A DNA stretch of 64,000 nucleotides, taken from contig CP024846.1 in the NCBI GenBank assembly GCA_004564215.1, forward strand, positions 2,232,001 to 2,296,000, given 5' to 3'. Below are positions 9,468 through 17,719 of the stretch, in pieces. A program made the position numbers and the translations under genes. The stretch's first letter is position 1. Each line of letters begins with the position of its first letter. This DNA comes from Beijerinckiaceae bacterium. Its GTDB lineage: Bacteria; Pseudomonadota; Alphaproteobacteria; Rhizobiales; Beijerinckiaceae. Under the pieces are notes generated by a model. The model saw only the letters and a list, made by a program, of their open reading frames with translations, did no database searches and was not told the origin of the DNA.

Positions 9468-10358
9468 CTAGCCGCCTTTTTTGACAGATTTATCTTGGCG
9501 GTCCGCTCTGCCGCGTTCGGTATTATTTTCCTCGATCACCGCCGCGTGATACTTGCGGCGAATCTCGGCAAGATCAACGGAGGGTTTTGGAAAGGACATG
9601 CGAAGCTCTTCCATCGTATCGGCAACGATTTGCGACACCGCCAAATTGCGAAACCATTTATGGTTGCCGGGAATTACATACCAAGGCGCTTCCGGCGTGC
9701 TGGTTGCCGGAAGGGCATCCTCGAACGCCTTCATATACTTATCCCATAGCGCCCGCTCGGAATAGTCCGATTCGCTGATTTTCCAATTCCGCGCCGGATC
9801 GTCGAGCCGCTGCTCGAAGCGCCCGAGCTGTTCCTCTTTGCCGATATGCAAGAAAAACTTCAAGATCGTCGTTCCGCTGTCCGCGAGGCCTCGTTCGAAG
9901 GCGCGGATCTGCTCGTAGCGCTCGCTGCAGGTCTGCTTGTCCACTAATTTGTGAACCCTCGCAGCCAGGACATCCTCGTAATGAGAGCGGTTGAAAATGG
10001 AGACCCATCCTTTTTCCGGCGCATGGGGATGGACGCGCCAAAGGAAGTCATGCGCTAGTTCGATCGGGGTCGGCTGCTTGAAATTTGTGACCGATGCACC
10101 GAGCGGATTGAAGGCCGCGAACACATGATCGATCGTGCCGTCCTTGCCTCCGGCGTCCATCGCCTGGATGACAATCAAGAGCGAGTATTTCTTCCCGGCA
10201 TACAAGAGGCTTTGCATATGGCCGAGCTTCTTGCAGTAGTGGTCCAAATCCTGTGCCGCCGCTTCGGACGTTTCGTGGCGACCCTTGAAGCTCGGATCTT
10301 GGTCTTCAAGACGGAGCTTTTTGCCGGGCTTGACGAGCATTGTTTTGCGGTAGTCCAC
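9468..10358 (-). CDS. ppk2: Polyphosphate kinase 2 family protein
   Basis: About 296 residues from a GTG at 10358, which is preceded by GAAGAG at suitable spacing and gives the usual DYRKT N-terminus; an ATG 18 bases later has no ribosome site. The Walker A is AMDAGGKDGTI, the lid/Walker B region is IFNRSHYEDVL, and WYVIPGNHKWFRN is diagnostic. PPK2 enzymes move phosphate between polyphosphate and nucleoside di- or monophosphates in the cytoplasm. The C-terminus is a charged tail (NNTERGRADRQDKSVKKGG) that may be disordered. It appears to be a single-gene unit. Confidence 0.9.
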   Translation of the reverse strand: MDYRKTMLVKPGKKLRLEDQDPSFKGRHETSEAAAQDLDHYCKKLGHMQSLLYAGKKYSLLIVIQAMDAGGKDGTIDHVFAAFNPLGASVTNFKQPTPIELAHDFLWRVHPHAPEKGWVSIFNRSHYEDVLAARVHKLVDKQTCSERYEQIRAFERGLADSGTTILKFFLHIGKEEQLGRFEQRLDDPARNWKISESDYSERALWDKYMKAFEDALPATSTPEAPWYVIPGNHKWFRNLAVSQIVADTMEELRMSFPKPSVDLAEIRRKYHAAVIEENNTERGRADRQDKSVKKGG

Positions 10359-10743
10359 GGCATTTGTCTCTTCTGGGTGGACCTCGAACCCATGCCCGGG
10401 ATGAGCGCGCTTCGGTCCAGGCCTGTTTGATTGAAGTCTTTGGCAGAGATTAAAACGGCAGGCGCGAGATCGCATCAATAAGGCGCCTCGCCGCCCAGCT
10501 TTGCCGTTGGCGTAGTAAAACTCCACATCTACGGCCGAGTTCCATCGCCCCGAAGGCCCTCCCGTTGGTGAGACCTTTTTGCAGCAGTGAGGCGCAATTC
10601 GTCAGCCATCGCGCGCAACGTGCCGCCGATTCATTGGCGCGCGATCAATCGCCGCTGCGCGGCCCAACTTTGGCCTCAAAACTTAAAAGGAATAGCGCCT
10701 CGTTTTATCCAGCTTTTATCACCGAAAGGACTCAGGGACACCA
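10359..10743. other. Divergent intergenic region between ppk2 and the L,D-transpeptidase gene
   Basis: This 385-base stretch must carry the promoters for ppk2 (minus) and the transpeptidase gene (plus). I see no convincing conserved ORF, hairpin or riboswitch in it. Confidence 0.5.
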
Positions 10744-11355
10744 ATGGTCCGGATAACTGCCCTTCCCAGGCTCTTCCTCGCGCTTTTCCTCATTCAATTG
10801 AGCGGAACGTCGGCCTTCGCTTTCAAAAATCCACTGGCGGGGGTGCAACTGGCTGGCTTCAATCCCCTTGAACGCGGTCCGCTGGCTGATTTTCTCAATA
10901 TATTCAGTGAGCAGGCGATCCCGCGCCGGATCGTCGCCTGGGACCGCGGCTATAAGCCGGGGACGGTCGTGATCTCGACCAGCGAGCGCCGGCTCTATTA
11001 TGTCCTCGGGCATGGGGAAGCGATCCAATATGGCGTTGGCGTCGGCCGGCAAGGCTTCACCTGGTCCGGCGTGAAGACCGTGACGATGAAACGCGAATGG
11101 CCGGATTGGACCCCGCCGTCGCAAATGATCAAGCGCCGCCCCGACCTGCCGCGCCATATGCCTGGCGGCATAAACAACCCCCTTGGCGCGCGCGCTCTCT
11201 ACCTCGGCTCCAGCATGTATCGCATCCATGGGTCGAATGAGCCCGATACGATCGGGGCCGCCGTGTCGTCCGGCTGCATTCGGATGACCAACCGGGACGT
11301 CGTCGATCTTTCCGATCGGGTCAAGGTCGGCACCAAGGTCGTCGTGCTTCGATAA
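10744..11355 (+). CDS. L,D-transpeptidase (YkuD domain), exported
   Basis: A 203-residue protein with an N-terminal signal sequence (LPRLFLALFLIQLSGTSAFA). The YkuD catalytic signature is seen as RIHGSNEPDTIGAAVSSGCIRM, with the conserved His, Ser, the nucleophilic Cys and Arg. These enzymes form 3-3 (meso-DAP to meso-DAP) peptidoglycan cross-links or attach lipoproteins in the periplasm, a strategy common in Hyphomicrobiales. The block QYGVGVGRQGFTWSG is typical of the short alphaproteobacterial ErfK/YbiS subgroup, usually present in several copies per genome. It is monocistronic and followed by tRNA-Leu on the opposite strand. Confidence 0.93.
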   Translation: MVRITALPRLFLALFLIQLSGTSAFAFKNPLAGVQLAGFNPLERGPLADFLNIFSEQAIPRRIVAWDRGYKPGTVVISTSERRLYYVLGHGEAIQYGVGVGRQGFTWSGVKTVTMKREWPDWTPPSQMIKRRPDLPRHMPGGINNPLGARALYLGSSMYRIHGSNEPDTIGAAVSSGCIRMTNRDVVDLSDRVKVGTKVVVLR

Positions 11356-11389
11356 GGGCGTCGGGGCCTGAATGGGGCGATCAGGCTGT

Positions 11390-11475
11390 TGGTGCGGACG
11401 ACGGGAGTCGAACCCGTATGACCAAAGGTCGAGGGATTTTAAGTCCCTTGCGTCTACCTGTTTCGCCACGTCCGC
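11390..11475 (-). tRNA. tRNA-Leu (anticodon UAA)
   Basis: The 86-nt minus-strand sequence begins GCGGACGTGGCGAAA and ends CGTCCGCACCA. It forms a 7-bp acceptor stem, has the anticodon stem/loop GGGACTTAAAATCCC (UAA), a long class II variable arm, the TTCGACT T-loop and an encoded CCA. Confidence 0.95.
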
Positions 11476-11578
11476 ACGCGACTGAAAGGATCATGCTCTA
11501 GCGTTGTGCGGCCTCTTGCACAAGCGATCGGCCTGCCTCGTCCGCCGAACCGGGGAGGCGGTCGCAAACGCGGGTGGG

Positions 11579-12094
11579 TCAGCCGTCTCCCGACTCGGAG
11601 ATGGGCGCCTGAAAGCTCAAACCGAGGTCCCAAGGGAAGTAGATCCAGGTATCCTGGGAAACCTCGGTAATGAAAGTGTCGACAAGCGGTCGGCCGAGAG
11701 GCTTTGCGTAGACCGTGGCGACATGCGCCTTTGGCAATAGGCTGCGGATGATCTTGACCGTCGCGCCGGTGTCCGCGAGGTCATCGACAATCAGCAGACC
11801 TTCGCCGCCGTCGCGCCCGATCTCCGGCGAAACCCCCTTCAGGATCTTGACCTCGCCTTGGACTTTTTCACGGGCGTAGCTGACGACGCAGAATGTGTCG
11901 ATGATCCGCATGTCGAGTTCCCGCGCGACGATTGCGGCGGGCACCAGGCCGCCGCGGGTAACGGCCACTATCCCGGAAAAACGGCCGACCGCGCTTAACC
12001 GCCAGGCGAGCGCCCGCGCATCGCGGTGGAACTGATCCCAGGAAACATGAAAGGACTTTTCGCCCAGGAGGTTTTTGACGGGAGGGATCGCCAT
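11579..12094 (-). CDS. gpt: Xanthine (guanine) phosphoribosyltransferase
   Basis: 171 residues, the usual length. The PRPP-binding loop is [15 protein letters not shown] and the family motifs [20 protein letters not shown] and IYFPWDLGL are present. The enzyme salvages xanthine and guanine by transferring phosphoribose from PRPP. The gene starts six bases after the stop of the CinA-domain gene on the same strand, so the two are almost certainly one transcript; the pairing joins purine salvage with a MoaB-like domain protein. Confidence 0.93.
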   Translation of the reverse strand: MAIPPVKNLLGEKSFHVSWDQFHRDARALAWRLSAVGRFSGIVAVTRGGLVPAAIVARELDMRIIDTFCVVSYAREKVQGEVKILKGVSPEIGRDGGEGLLIVDDLADTGATVKIIRSLLPKAHVATVYAKPLGRPLVDTFITEVSQDTWIYFPWDLGLSFQAPISESGDG

Positions 12095-12100
12095 TCAGAT

Positions 12101-12844
12101 TCAGGCCTGCTCTTTGAGACGCGCCATCGACACCCGGATGGTGGCGGCCGCGGCGGCAACTTTTGTTTCGTCCTTACCGCGTACCACGATTTCATTGTGG
12201 AAAGCGCCGTCATGAAACGAGGGATAGGAGCCGATCGAAACATCCGGGTTCGCGGCGGCGATTTCGCTGAGCGCCCCCGCATAAGTCCCCTCCGCCAGAT
12301 TGCCGACGTGAATCGTCTCGGCGATCGTTTGGGCGCCGGTCGTGAGCCGCGGGCCGATTTCATCGAGCATGGCTTGCATGACCGCCGGGATGCCCGCCAT
12401 CACAATGACATTGGCAATCCAGAAGCCGGGCGCCTTCGAGACTTTGTTCTTGACCAGTTCGGCGCCATGCGGAACCCGCGCCATCCGCCGCCGGGCTTCA
12501 TTCAATTTCGCCGGCGTGAAGATCTCGAGCAATGATTTGATGGCCTCGGGGTCTTCCGAGATTCCGACGCCAAAAGCCGCGGCGACCGCATCGGCGGTGA
12601 TGTCATCGTGGGTCGGGCCGATTCCGCCGGTTGTGAAAACATAATTGTAGCGCGGCCGAAGCGCGTTGATGGCCGCGATAATCTCGGATGCGACATCGGG
12701 AACGACCCTGACTTCGCGCAGATCGATGCCGATCTTGGTCAGGTAATTGGCAACATAGCCGATATTCTGGTCTCTCGTGCGCCCGGAAAGAATTTCGTCG
12801 CCGATGACGAGGAGCGCCGCGGTGACCGATGCAGCTTGCGTCAT
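12101..12844 (-). CDS. CinA N-terminal (molybdopterin-binding/COG1058) domain protein
   Basis: 247 residues containing only the MoCF-type domain: VIGDEILSGRTRDQN, VPDVASEIIAAINAL and the ligand loop TTGGIGPTHDDITADAVA. Full CinA has an extra C-terminal nicotinamide-nucleotide amidohydrolase domain, which is absent here; in many proteobacteria that domain is encoded separately. Members hydrolyse ADP-ribose-type pyrophosphates or take part in NAD recycling, but activity cannot be read from this sequence. It is cotranscribed with gpt six bases downstream. The ATG at 12844 follows a GGGGAGAGG stretch that serves as the ribosome site. Confidence 0.85.
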   Translation of the reverse strand: MTQAASVTAALLVIGDEILSGRTRDQNIGYVANYLTKIGIDLREVRVVPDVASEIIAAINALRPRYNYVFTTGGIGPTHDDITADAVAAAFGVGISEDPEAIKSLLEIFTPAKLNEARRRMARVPHGAELVKNKVSKAPGFWIANVIVMAGIPAVMQAMLDEIGPRLTTGAQTIAETIHVGNLAEGTYAGALSEIAAANPDVSIGSYPSFHDGAFHNEIVVRGKDETKVAAAAATIRVSMARLKEQA

Positions 12845-13035
12845 GTTCCTCTCCCCGCCTGGTTGCTAGCATGATTGCCGAAAATGCACGACTTTTTTGG
12901 AGCGCCGGGGGCGCCCCCGCTTGGTGACGCCCAGGCCACACGGCCGGTTTGCCTGCTCTGCGCAAGAGCCAAGGTCCGGGCCGGAACAACAACCCTTGGC
13001 GCAAAGGGTTTGAAGGCGAGCGTTAATGTCCCGCT

Positions 13036-13533
13036 TCACTCGCGCCCTTGACGCTCGGCCAGCAGATCCAGCGGATAGCCGCGAAACGTCTTGTCCAGGG
13101 CCAGAACCACATGGCCGTGGAATTTCTCGATGCCCAATTCGCCGCGGCTCATAAAGTCGCTGAGTTCGTTATAATGATCGATGTCGCGGCAGACCACCCG
13201 CATCAGATAGTCGATCCGGCCTCCGATTTTGTAGCATTCCAGCACTTCATCGCGTTTGCGGATGGCACCGAGAAAACGCTCGAAATCGGCTTCCCGATGG
13301 TTTTCGAGAACGACTTCGACCAGCAGCATCACGCTGCTGCAGATCTTTGCCAGATCGAAGTCGGCGATGTAGCGCCGGATCAAGGCATCCCGTTCGAGCG
13401 CCCTCACGCGCTCAAGGCAGGCGCTTGGCGACAGATGCACCGCGTCGGCCAGATGCACATTGCTGATCCGCGCGTCGAGCTGAAGCCGGTTCATGATTTT
13501 ACGGTCCATTTCATCGACGATGTGTCGGGCCAC
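13036..13533 (-). CDS. Lrp/AsnC-family transcriptional regulator
   Basis: I place the start at the GTG at 13533 because it follows a strong GGAGG ribosome site; this gives 165 residues (ARHIVDEMDRKIMNRLQLDA). The N-terminal helix-turn-helix is ISNVHLADAVHLSPSACLERVRALE and the C-terminal RAM effector domain includes VLECYKIGGRIDYLMRVV. It is divergent from rocD (ornithine aminotransferase). Lrp/AsnC proteins commonly control adjacent amino-acid catabolic genes, so it probably regulates rocD in response to an amino acid such as ornithine or arginine (inference). Confidence 0.9.
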   Translation of the reverse strand: MARHIVDEMDRKIMNRLQLDARISNVHLADAVHLSPSACLERVRALERDALIRRYIADFDLAKICSSVMLLVEVVLENHREADFERFLGAIRKRDEVLECYKIGGRIDYLMRVVCRDIDHYNELSDFMSRGELGIEKFHGHVVLALDKTFRGYPLDLLAERQGRE

Positions 13534-13738
13534 GATGCGCCTCCGGCTTCGCCCAAGTCCCTGGCTGTTGGACCCGCGCCAGCTTGAGGCCGAGCGCGAA
13601 TCGAGTCTGCGCATTTTCGCGCGTGGAAACAGGGTTGTCGCGGAGATTCTGCGCTGAAAACGGCTGATTTCCGGGACAAGCGCGTTGCTCTTCATGCGAT
13701 AATTCGCATCGGCGAAGTTTTTTCAAAAAGGGTGCACC

Positions 13739-15067
13739 ATGACCGTTCACGTTCCGGTGGCGCTGCCGGGCATTGTCGCTCGGGAAGCCCGCTTCGGCGC
13801 AAAAAATTATGCCCCGATGCCGGTCGTCCTCGCCCGGGGGCAGGGCGCCTATGTGTTCGACGCGGAGGGCCGACGTTATATCGATATGATGGGCGCCTAT
13901 TCGGCGGCAAGTTTCGGCCATTTGCACCCACGGCTCGTCCAGGCCCTGAAGCGTCAGCTGGGGCGCCTCGATCTTTGTTCGCGCGCCTATTATTCCGACA
14001 ATCTTGGTTTTTTCTGTCAGGAGCTCGCGGAACTCGCCGGCTTGGATGCTTGCCTGCCGATGAACACAGGTGCGGAGGCCGTCGAGACCGCGATCAAAGC
14101 CGCGCGGCGGTATGGCTACGACCAGCTTTCCATTCCGGACGGCCAAGCCGAAATCATCGTTGCCGAAGGCAATTTTCACGGCCGAACGACCACCATTATC
14201 GGCTTTTCCAGCGATCCGGCGACGCGGCGCGGTTTTGGGCCCTTCGCGCCGGGCTTCGTCAAAGTGCCGTTCGGGAAGGCGGATGCGCTGGAGGCGGCGA
14301 TCGGGCCGTGCACGGCTGCCGTTTTGATTGAGCCCATTCAGGGCGAAGCCGGCATCATCGTACCCCCGGAGGGGTATTTGGCGGAGCTGAGGCGGATCTG
14401 CGACCGGCGTGGAATCCTTCTGATTTTTGATGAGGTCCAATCTGGCTTCGGGCGCGCCGGTTGGAATTTCTGCTTTCAACACGAAAATGCGCGGCCCGAT
14501 GGCTTGGTCGTCGGCAAAGCCCTCGGCGGCGGATTGCTGCCGGTTTCCGCCTTTGTCGCGCGGCGCGGTCTGATGGACGTTTTCGATCCAGGCAGTCATG
14601 GCTCGACTTTCGGCGGCAACCCGCTGGCCGCGGCGGTGGCCCGCGAGGCGATCCGCGTCCTTCAGGAGGAAGACCTCGCGATGCGCAGCAGGGTGCTCGG
14701 CAAGACCTTGCGCGATGCGCTTGCGAGCTTCGACCATCCGGGAATTGTCGAGGTTCGGGGCAAAGGGCTTTGGGCCGGCGTCGAACTCGATCCGAACTGC
14801 GTCAAGGCAAAGGAAGTCTGTCTTGCCATGCTCCGGCGCGGGGTGCTCACGAAGGAAACCCACGAGACGGTGATCCGCTTTGCGCCGCCCCTCATCATCG
14901 AGGAAACCGATCTATTGCACGCGGTCGAGGTGTTCCAGGACGCCCTCGAGGATGTCGTCTCGGCACGCGGGTGGCCCGGAAAATTTTTAAAATCCCGCCC
15001 GCTCTCCGATGACGCGCGACGTCACAGGCCGGGCGCTCTAAACTTTTGGAATCGATCACGTTCATGA
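13739..15067 (+). CDS. rocD: Ornithine-oxo-acid transaminase
   Basis: A 442-residue class III aminotransferase. Landmarks are MNTGAEAVETAIKAAR, EGNFHGRTTTIIGFS, IEPIQGEAGI, LIFDEVQSGFGR, the PLP lysine in VVGKALGGG and GSHGSTFGGNPL. The enzyme converts ornithine and 2-oxoglutarate to glutamate semialdehyde and glutamate. It is divergent from an Lrp-type regulator. The last 40 or so residues (after EVFQDALEDVV) exceed the normal family end, and the final ones are encoded by a dispersed palindrome (15036-15103). The stop therefore lies inside the repeat, suggesting that repeat insertion altered the original C-terminus. Confidence 0.92.
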   Translation: MTVHVPVALPGIVAREARFGAKNYAPMPVVLARGQGAYVFDAEGRRYIDMMGAYSAASFGHLHPRLVQALKRQLGRLDLCSRAYYSDNLGFFCQELAELAGLDACLPMNTGAEAVETAIKAARRYGYDQLSIPDGQAEIIVAEGNFHGRTTTIIGFSSDPATRRGFGPFAPGFVKVPFGKADALEAAIGPCTAAVLIEPIQGEAGIIVPPEGYLAELRRICDRRGILLIFDEVQSGFGRAGWNFCFQHENARPDGLVVGKALGGGLLPVSAFVARRGLMDVFDPGSHGSTFGGNPLAAAVAREAIRVLQEEDLAMRSRVLGKTLRDALASFDHPGIVEVRGKGLWAGVELDPNCVKAKEVCLAMLRRGVLTKETHETVIRFAPPLIIEETDLLHAVEVFQDALEDVVSARGWPGKFLKSRPLSDDARRHRPGALNFWNRSRS

Positions 15068-15103
15068 TTTGGATTGAGTCGATCCAAAATCATCGTGATC
15101 TAG
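15036..15103. repeat. Dispersed palindromic repeat, copy 1
   Basis: The sequence around GGAATCGATCACG...GATTTGGATTGAGTCGATCCAAAATC...CGTGATCTAG is a long imperfect palindrome. A closely similar copy is at 50825-50889. It overlaps the 3' end of rocD and may also act as its terminator. Confidence 0.75.
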
Positions 15104-15166
15104 CCTTCCGCTTGCCGCCAAGCCCCGCTCAGGATATGCCGTTTCGATCCGGTTTCCGTCTTGTTC

Positions 15167-15256
15167 GGAAGGGTGGCCGAGTGGTTTAAGGCAGCGGTCT
15201 TGAAAACCGCCGTAGGTGCAAGCCTACCGTGGGTTCGAATCCCACCCCTTCCGCCA
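15167..15256 (+). tRNA. tRNA-Ser (anticodon UGA)
   Basis: 90 nt from GGAAGGGTGGCCGAG to CCCTTCCGCCA. It has a 7-bp acceptor stem, the anticodon loop CTTGAAA (UGA), a long class II variable arm and an encoded CCA. Gene remnants and an accessory region follow directly, so it may mark an integration boundary. Confidence 0.96.
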
Positions 15257-15416
15257 CGCCTCAACAATAAGCACGTGAAGTATCAATAATTTTTAGGGAC
15301 GCTTGATGAGCTTCCCTAGCACTATCCCTGGCAGCAAGCGCTGAACAGTAGCGGACAACGAAAAACATCGACGGTCGGTTCAGGAGGATATATGGGCCTG
15401 AGGTTCTTGTTAGGAC

Positions 15417-15599
15417 TTGATCCAGACAAGCGGAGACCTTCTACAAAACATAAACTTTGCCTTGAAGGCTTCGATTATTGCATCTTTCCTCGATATCAAC
15501 GGGATCAAATACACGCTCGGTTCGGCTACATCGGCCTTGAAGCCAGAAGAACTCGCCGATCAGGCGAAGTCCATGAGCGTGTTCATATTGTGCAAATAA
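15417..15599 (+). pseudogene. C-terminal remnant resembling a trypsin-like peptidase protein
   Basis: The frame contains QNINFALKASIIASFLDING and ends LADQAKSMSVFILCK. That pattern is like the C-terminal end of secreted trypsin-like peptidase proteins common in Rhizobiales (QNVNFAIKAS ... AERAKAFTV). Only about 60 residues are present, beginning at a TTG, with no protease domain upstream. I read it as a decayed fragment left at the tRNA-Ser junction. The family assignment is from memory of the motif and is tentative. Confidence 0.45.
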
Positions 15600-15762
15600 A
15601 ATCTTTACGCTTCGTACTCGGGAGTGTTTAGGATTCGGCCCGCGCGGAGCGACGCGGGACGTGCAGTAGGACTGGAACTGCGTCGACTATCTCAATTCCC
15701 GCGAAGCTCCACAATCATCCGCGAGAAGTCATCATTTTTCTTTAGATTGATAGGGTCCCACC

Positions 15763-15831
15763 ATGTGTGGACGCTTCACTCAAAGCTACACGCGGCGCGA
15801 ACGGGTCGAGCACCCTCGAAAGAGAACGTGA
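15763..15831 (+). pseudogene. 5' fragment of a SRAP (YedK-type) gene
   Basis: The ATG at 15763 starts MCGRFTQSYTRRE, the invariant N-terminus of SOS-response-associated peptidases, where Cys2 covalently captures abasic DNA sites. The frame then diverges and stops after 22 codons. Only the first dozen or so codons match, so this is a truncated remnant. The break point probably marks the left edge of the inserted efflux region. Confidence 0.6.
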
Positions 15832-15888
15832 CCTGGGCGTAAACGGATAAACCTTCCCAGGCGGTGGAAATTGTGAAATCATGAGCGC

Positions 15889-16239
15889 GTGAAGATCTGG
15901 TCTCTGCTCCATCGCCTGCTCCCGATTCTTGCGATCGTGGGCCTTGCTATTGGGCCGCTTGCTGCCACGTTCACGGCTGCCGGCACGCTGACGGCTGCCT
16001 CCATGACGGTGATGGGCGACGATCCGCCATGCTGTTCACACGAAAAATCCACATTGCCGGACTGTCAGAAGACATGCCCTCTGATGGCGACATGCATGAC
16101 CAGCTGCGCTTTGAGTGCCCCCATCGTCTCCGTGTCGGCGTTCACTTTGGGAACATCGGCTGACCGGATGATTCCGCGCGACGATTGGGGACGCGACGGC
16201 TTGGGCGAAGTCCCCCCTATCCGACCTCCACGAACCTAA
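15889..16239 (+). CDS. Cys-rich exported protein preceding the Cu/Ag efflux operon
   Basis: 116 residues from a GTG. A hydrophobic N-terminal segment (LLPILAIVGLAIGPLAATF) is followed by a Cys/Met cluster (DDPPCCSHEK, DCQKTCPLMATCMTSC). The spacing of cysteines, a histidine and methionines suggests a periplasmic metal-binding role or a DUF2946-like protein. It lies upstream of the CusB/CusA-type genes, which supports involvement in copper or silver handling; no enzyme motif is visible. A smaller ORF (16371) and about 130 bases separate it from cusB. Confidence 0.55.
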   Translation: MKIWSLLHRLLPILAIVGLAIGPLAATFTAAGTLTAASMTVMGDDPPCCSHEKSTLPDCQKTCPLMATCMTSCALSAPIVSVSAFTLGTSADRMIPRDDWGRDGLGEVPPIRPPRT

Positions 16240-16370
16240 GTTCATCGCCGGCGTCCCGCGCCGGCTGCCACGCGGCGCTCTTCAGCTGCCCTGCGGCACC
16301 CTCATGGCTTCGGCCATGAATTGGCACGCGTGAAGCGTGGCCGAACGACGGTTCCAGGATCAAATAGACG

Positions 16371-16466
16371 ATGAACCAATTCCGCAAAATGTGCCGCGCG
16401 GCCGCGGCGCTGATCGGTCTCAGTGTCTCCACAGCCCATGCCTCAAAGATACGAGCTTGGGTATGA
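16371..16466 (+). CDS. 31-aa ORF with signal-peptide-like sequence, coupled to cusB
   Basis: The ATG at 16371 begins a 31-codon ORF whose product is almost entirely a signal sequence (MNQFRKMCRAAAALIGLSVS, then TAHASKIRAWV). Its stop overlaps the cusB start as ATGA. It could be a real leader peptide, or the stump of an outer-membrane (CusC/TolC) gene that normally precedes cusB and has been deleted internally. No TolC-like gene is present in the operon. Confidence 0.4.
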   Translation: MNQFRKMCRAAAALIGLSVSTAHASKIRAWV

Positions 16467-17719
16467 GCAAGATCGGCTTGGCAAGCGTCACCCTCGCCGC
16501 CGTTCTGACGGCAGGCGGAGGAGGCTATTGGGTGGGATATCATCGCGTCGGGGAGCTCGGCTTTTCCCGCCTTGGCAAAGGCTTGAGCATCGCAGACCAG
16601 CCGCCAAAGGCTCAGAAACCCGAGGCTGGCAATGGCAAAGGGCGCATCCTCTATTATCGTAATCCGATGGGCCTGCCGGATACCTCGGCGGTGCCCAAGA
16701 AAGATTCGATGGAGATGGATTATATCCCGGTCCTTGAAGACGAAGACGAAGACGGCTCCATCATTAGGGTTTCACCCGGCAAGCTGCAACGCATAGGCGT
16801 GCGCTCAGAGACGGTCGCCAAACATGTGATTGTCCGACTATTGCGTGTGCCGGGTACGGTGAAACTCGACGAGCGGCGCATTTCGCTGGTTTCAACAAGG
16901 TCTGATGCCTTCATCGACCAAGTCGAAAATGTCACCACTGGCGATCGGGTCCGCAAGGGGCAGGTGCTCATGCATCTGCATTCTCCGGAAATTCTGTCGG
17001 CATCGGCTCAGTTTGTCGCCAACAGCGGGTACGAAGGCGCCCGGCGCCGTCTTGAAAATCTGAATGTTTCGGAGGAAGCGATCGCGGACATGGAGCGGAC
17101 GCATAAGGTTGCTCATTCGATCGCCTGGACCGCGCCGCGCGATGGCGTCGTACTCGAGCGCAACGCCATCGAGGGCATGAAGGCTGCTCCAGGGGACGTG
17201 CTTTTCCGCCTCGCTGATATTTCGACGGTCTGGGTCCTGGCGGATGTGCCCGAATATGATTTGGGGATGGTTCTCCCTGGCGCCTCGGTGGCTATCCGGG
17301 TGCGGAGCCTACCGGGCCGGACATTCAGCGGCCGCGTTGGCCTGGTCTATCCCCAGGTCAGCAGCGCAACGCGCACGACACGCGTGCGTGTCGAAATCGC
17401 CAACCCGGACGGCCTCTTGCTGCCGGACATGTATGCCGACGTCGAGATCGCGACCGGGGATGCCAAGCCCGTTGTGACCGTGCCCGACAGTGCCGTAATC
17501 GACACGGGTACGCGGCAGGTCGCCCTCCTCGACAAGGGCGAGGGCCGTTTCGAGCCGCGAGAGGTGAAGATCGGGCGGCGCGGCGCGGGGCTCACCGAGA
17601 TCACGGACGGCCTCGCCGAGGGCGACAAGGTTGTCGTCGCAGCGAACTTCCTGATCGATGCGGAAAGCAACCTGAAGGCGGCGCTCCGCGGACTAACGAC
17701 CGGGGAGGCCGGGCCATGA
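16463..17719 (+). CDS. cusB: CusB-like RND efflux periplasmic adaptor (Cu/Ag type)
   Basis: 418 residues from the ATG at 16463. An N-terminal membrane/signal segment (IGLASVTLAAVLTAGGGGYW) is followed by the heavy-metal-binding domain motif ILYYRNPMGLPDTS with MEMDYIPV. The barrel-sandwich hybrid and helical hairpin (DRVRKGQVLMHLHSPEIL) and the beta-barrel/MP domains (GLTEITDGLAEGDKVVVAANFLID) come next. The adaptor links the inner-membrane RND pump to an outer-membrane channel. Its stop overlaps the next gene as ATGA, so adaptor and pump are translationally coupled. A longer GTG-initiated frame from 16337 lacks a signal sequence and was rejected. Confidence 0.9.
   Translation: MSKIGLASVTLAAVLTAGGGGYWVGYHRVGELGFSRLGKGLSIADQPPKAQKPEAGNGKGRILYYRNPMGLPDTSAVPKKDSMEMDYIPVLEDEDEDGSIIRVSPGKLQRIGVRSETVAKHVIVRLLRVPGTVKLDERRISLVSTRSDAFIDQVENVTTGDRVRKGQVLMHLHSPEILSASAQFVANSGYEGARRRLENLNVSEEAIADMERTHKVAHSIAWTAPRDGVVLERNAIEGMKAAPGDVLFRLADISTVWVLADVPEYDLGMVLPGASVAIRVRSLPGRTFSGRVGLVYPQVSSATRTTRVRVEIANPDGLLLPDMYADVEIATGDAKPVVTVPDSAVIDTGTRQVALLDKGEGRFEPREVKIGRRGAGLTEITDGLAEGDKVVVAANFLIDAESNLKAALRGLTTGEAGP

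Noticed and set aside
13511..14863. 450-codon minus-strand frame opposite rocD
   Set aside because: Composition is that of an antisense shadow; rocD on the plus strand has all catalytic motifs.
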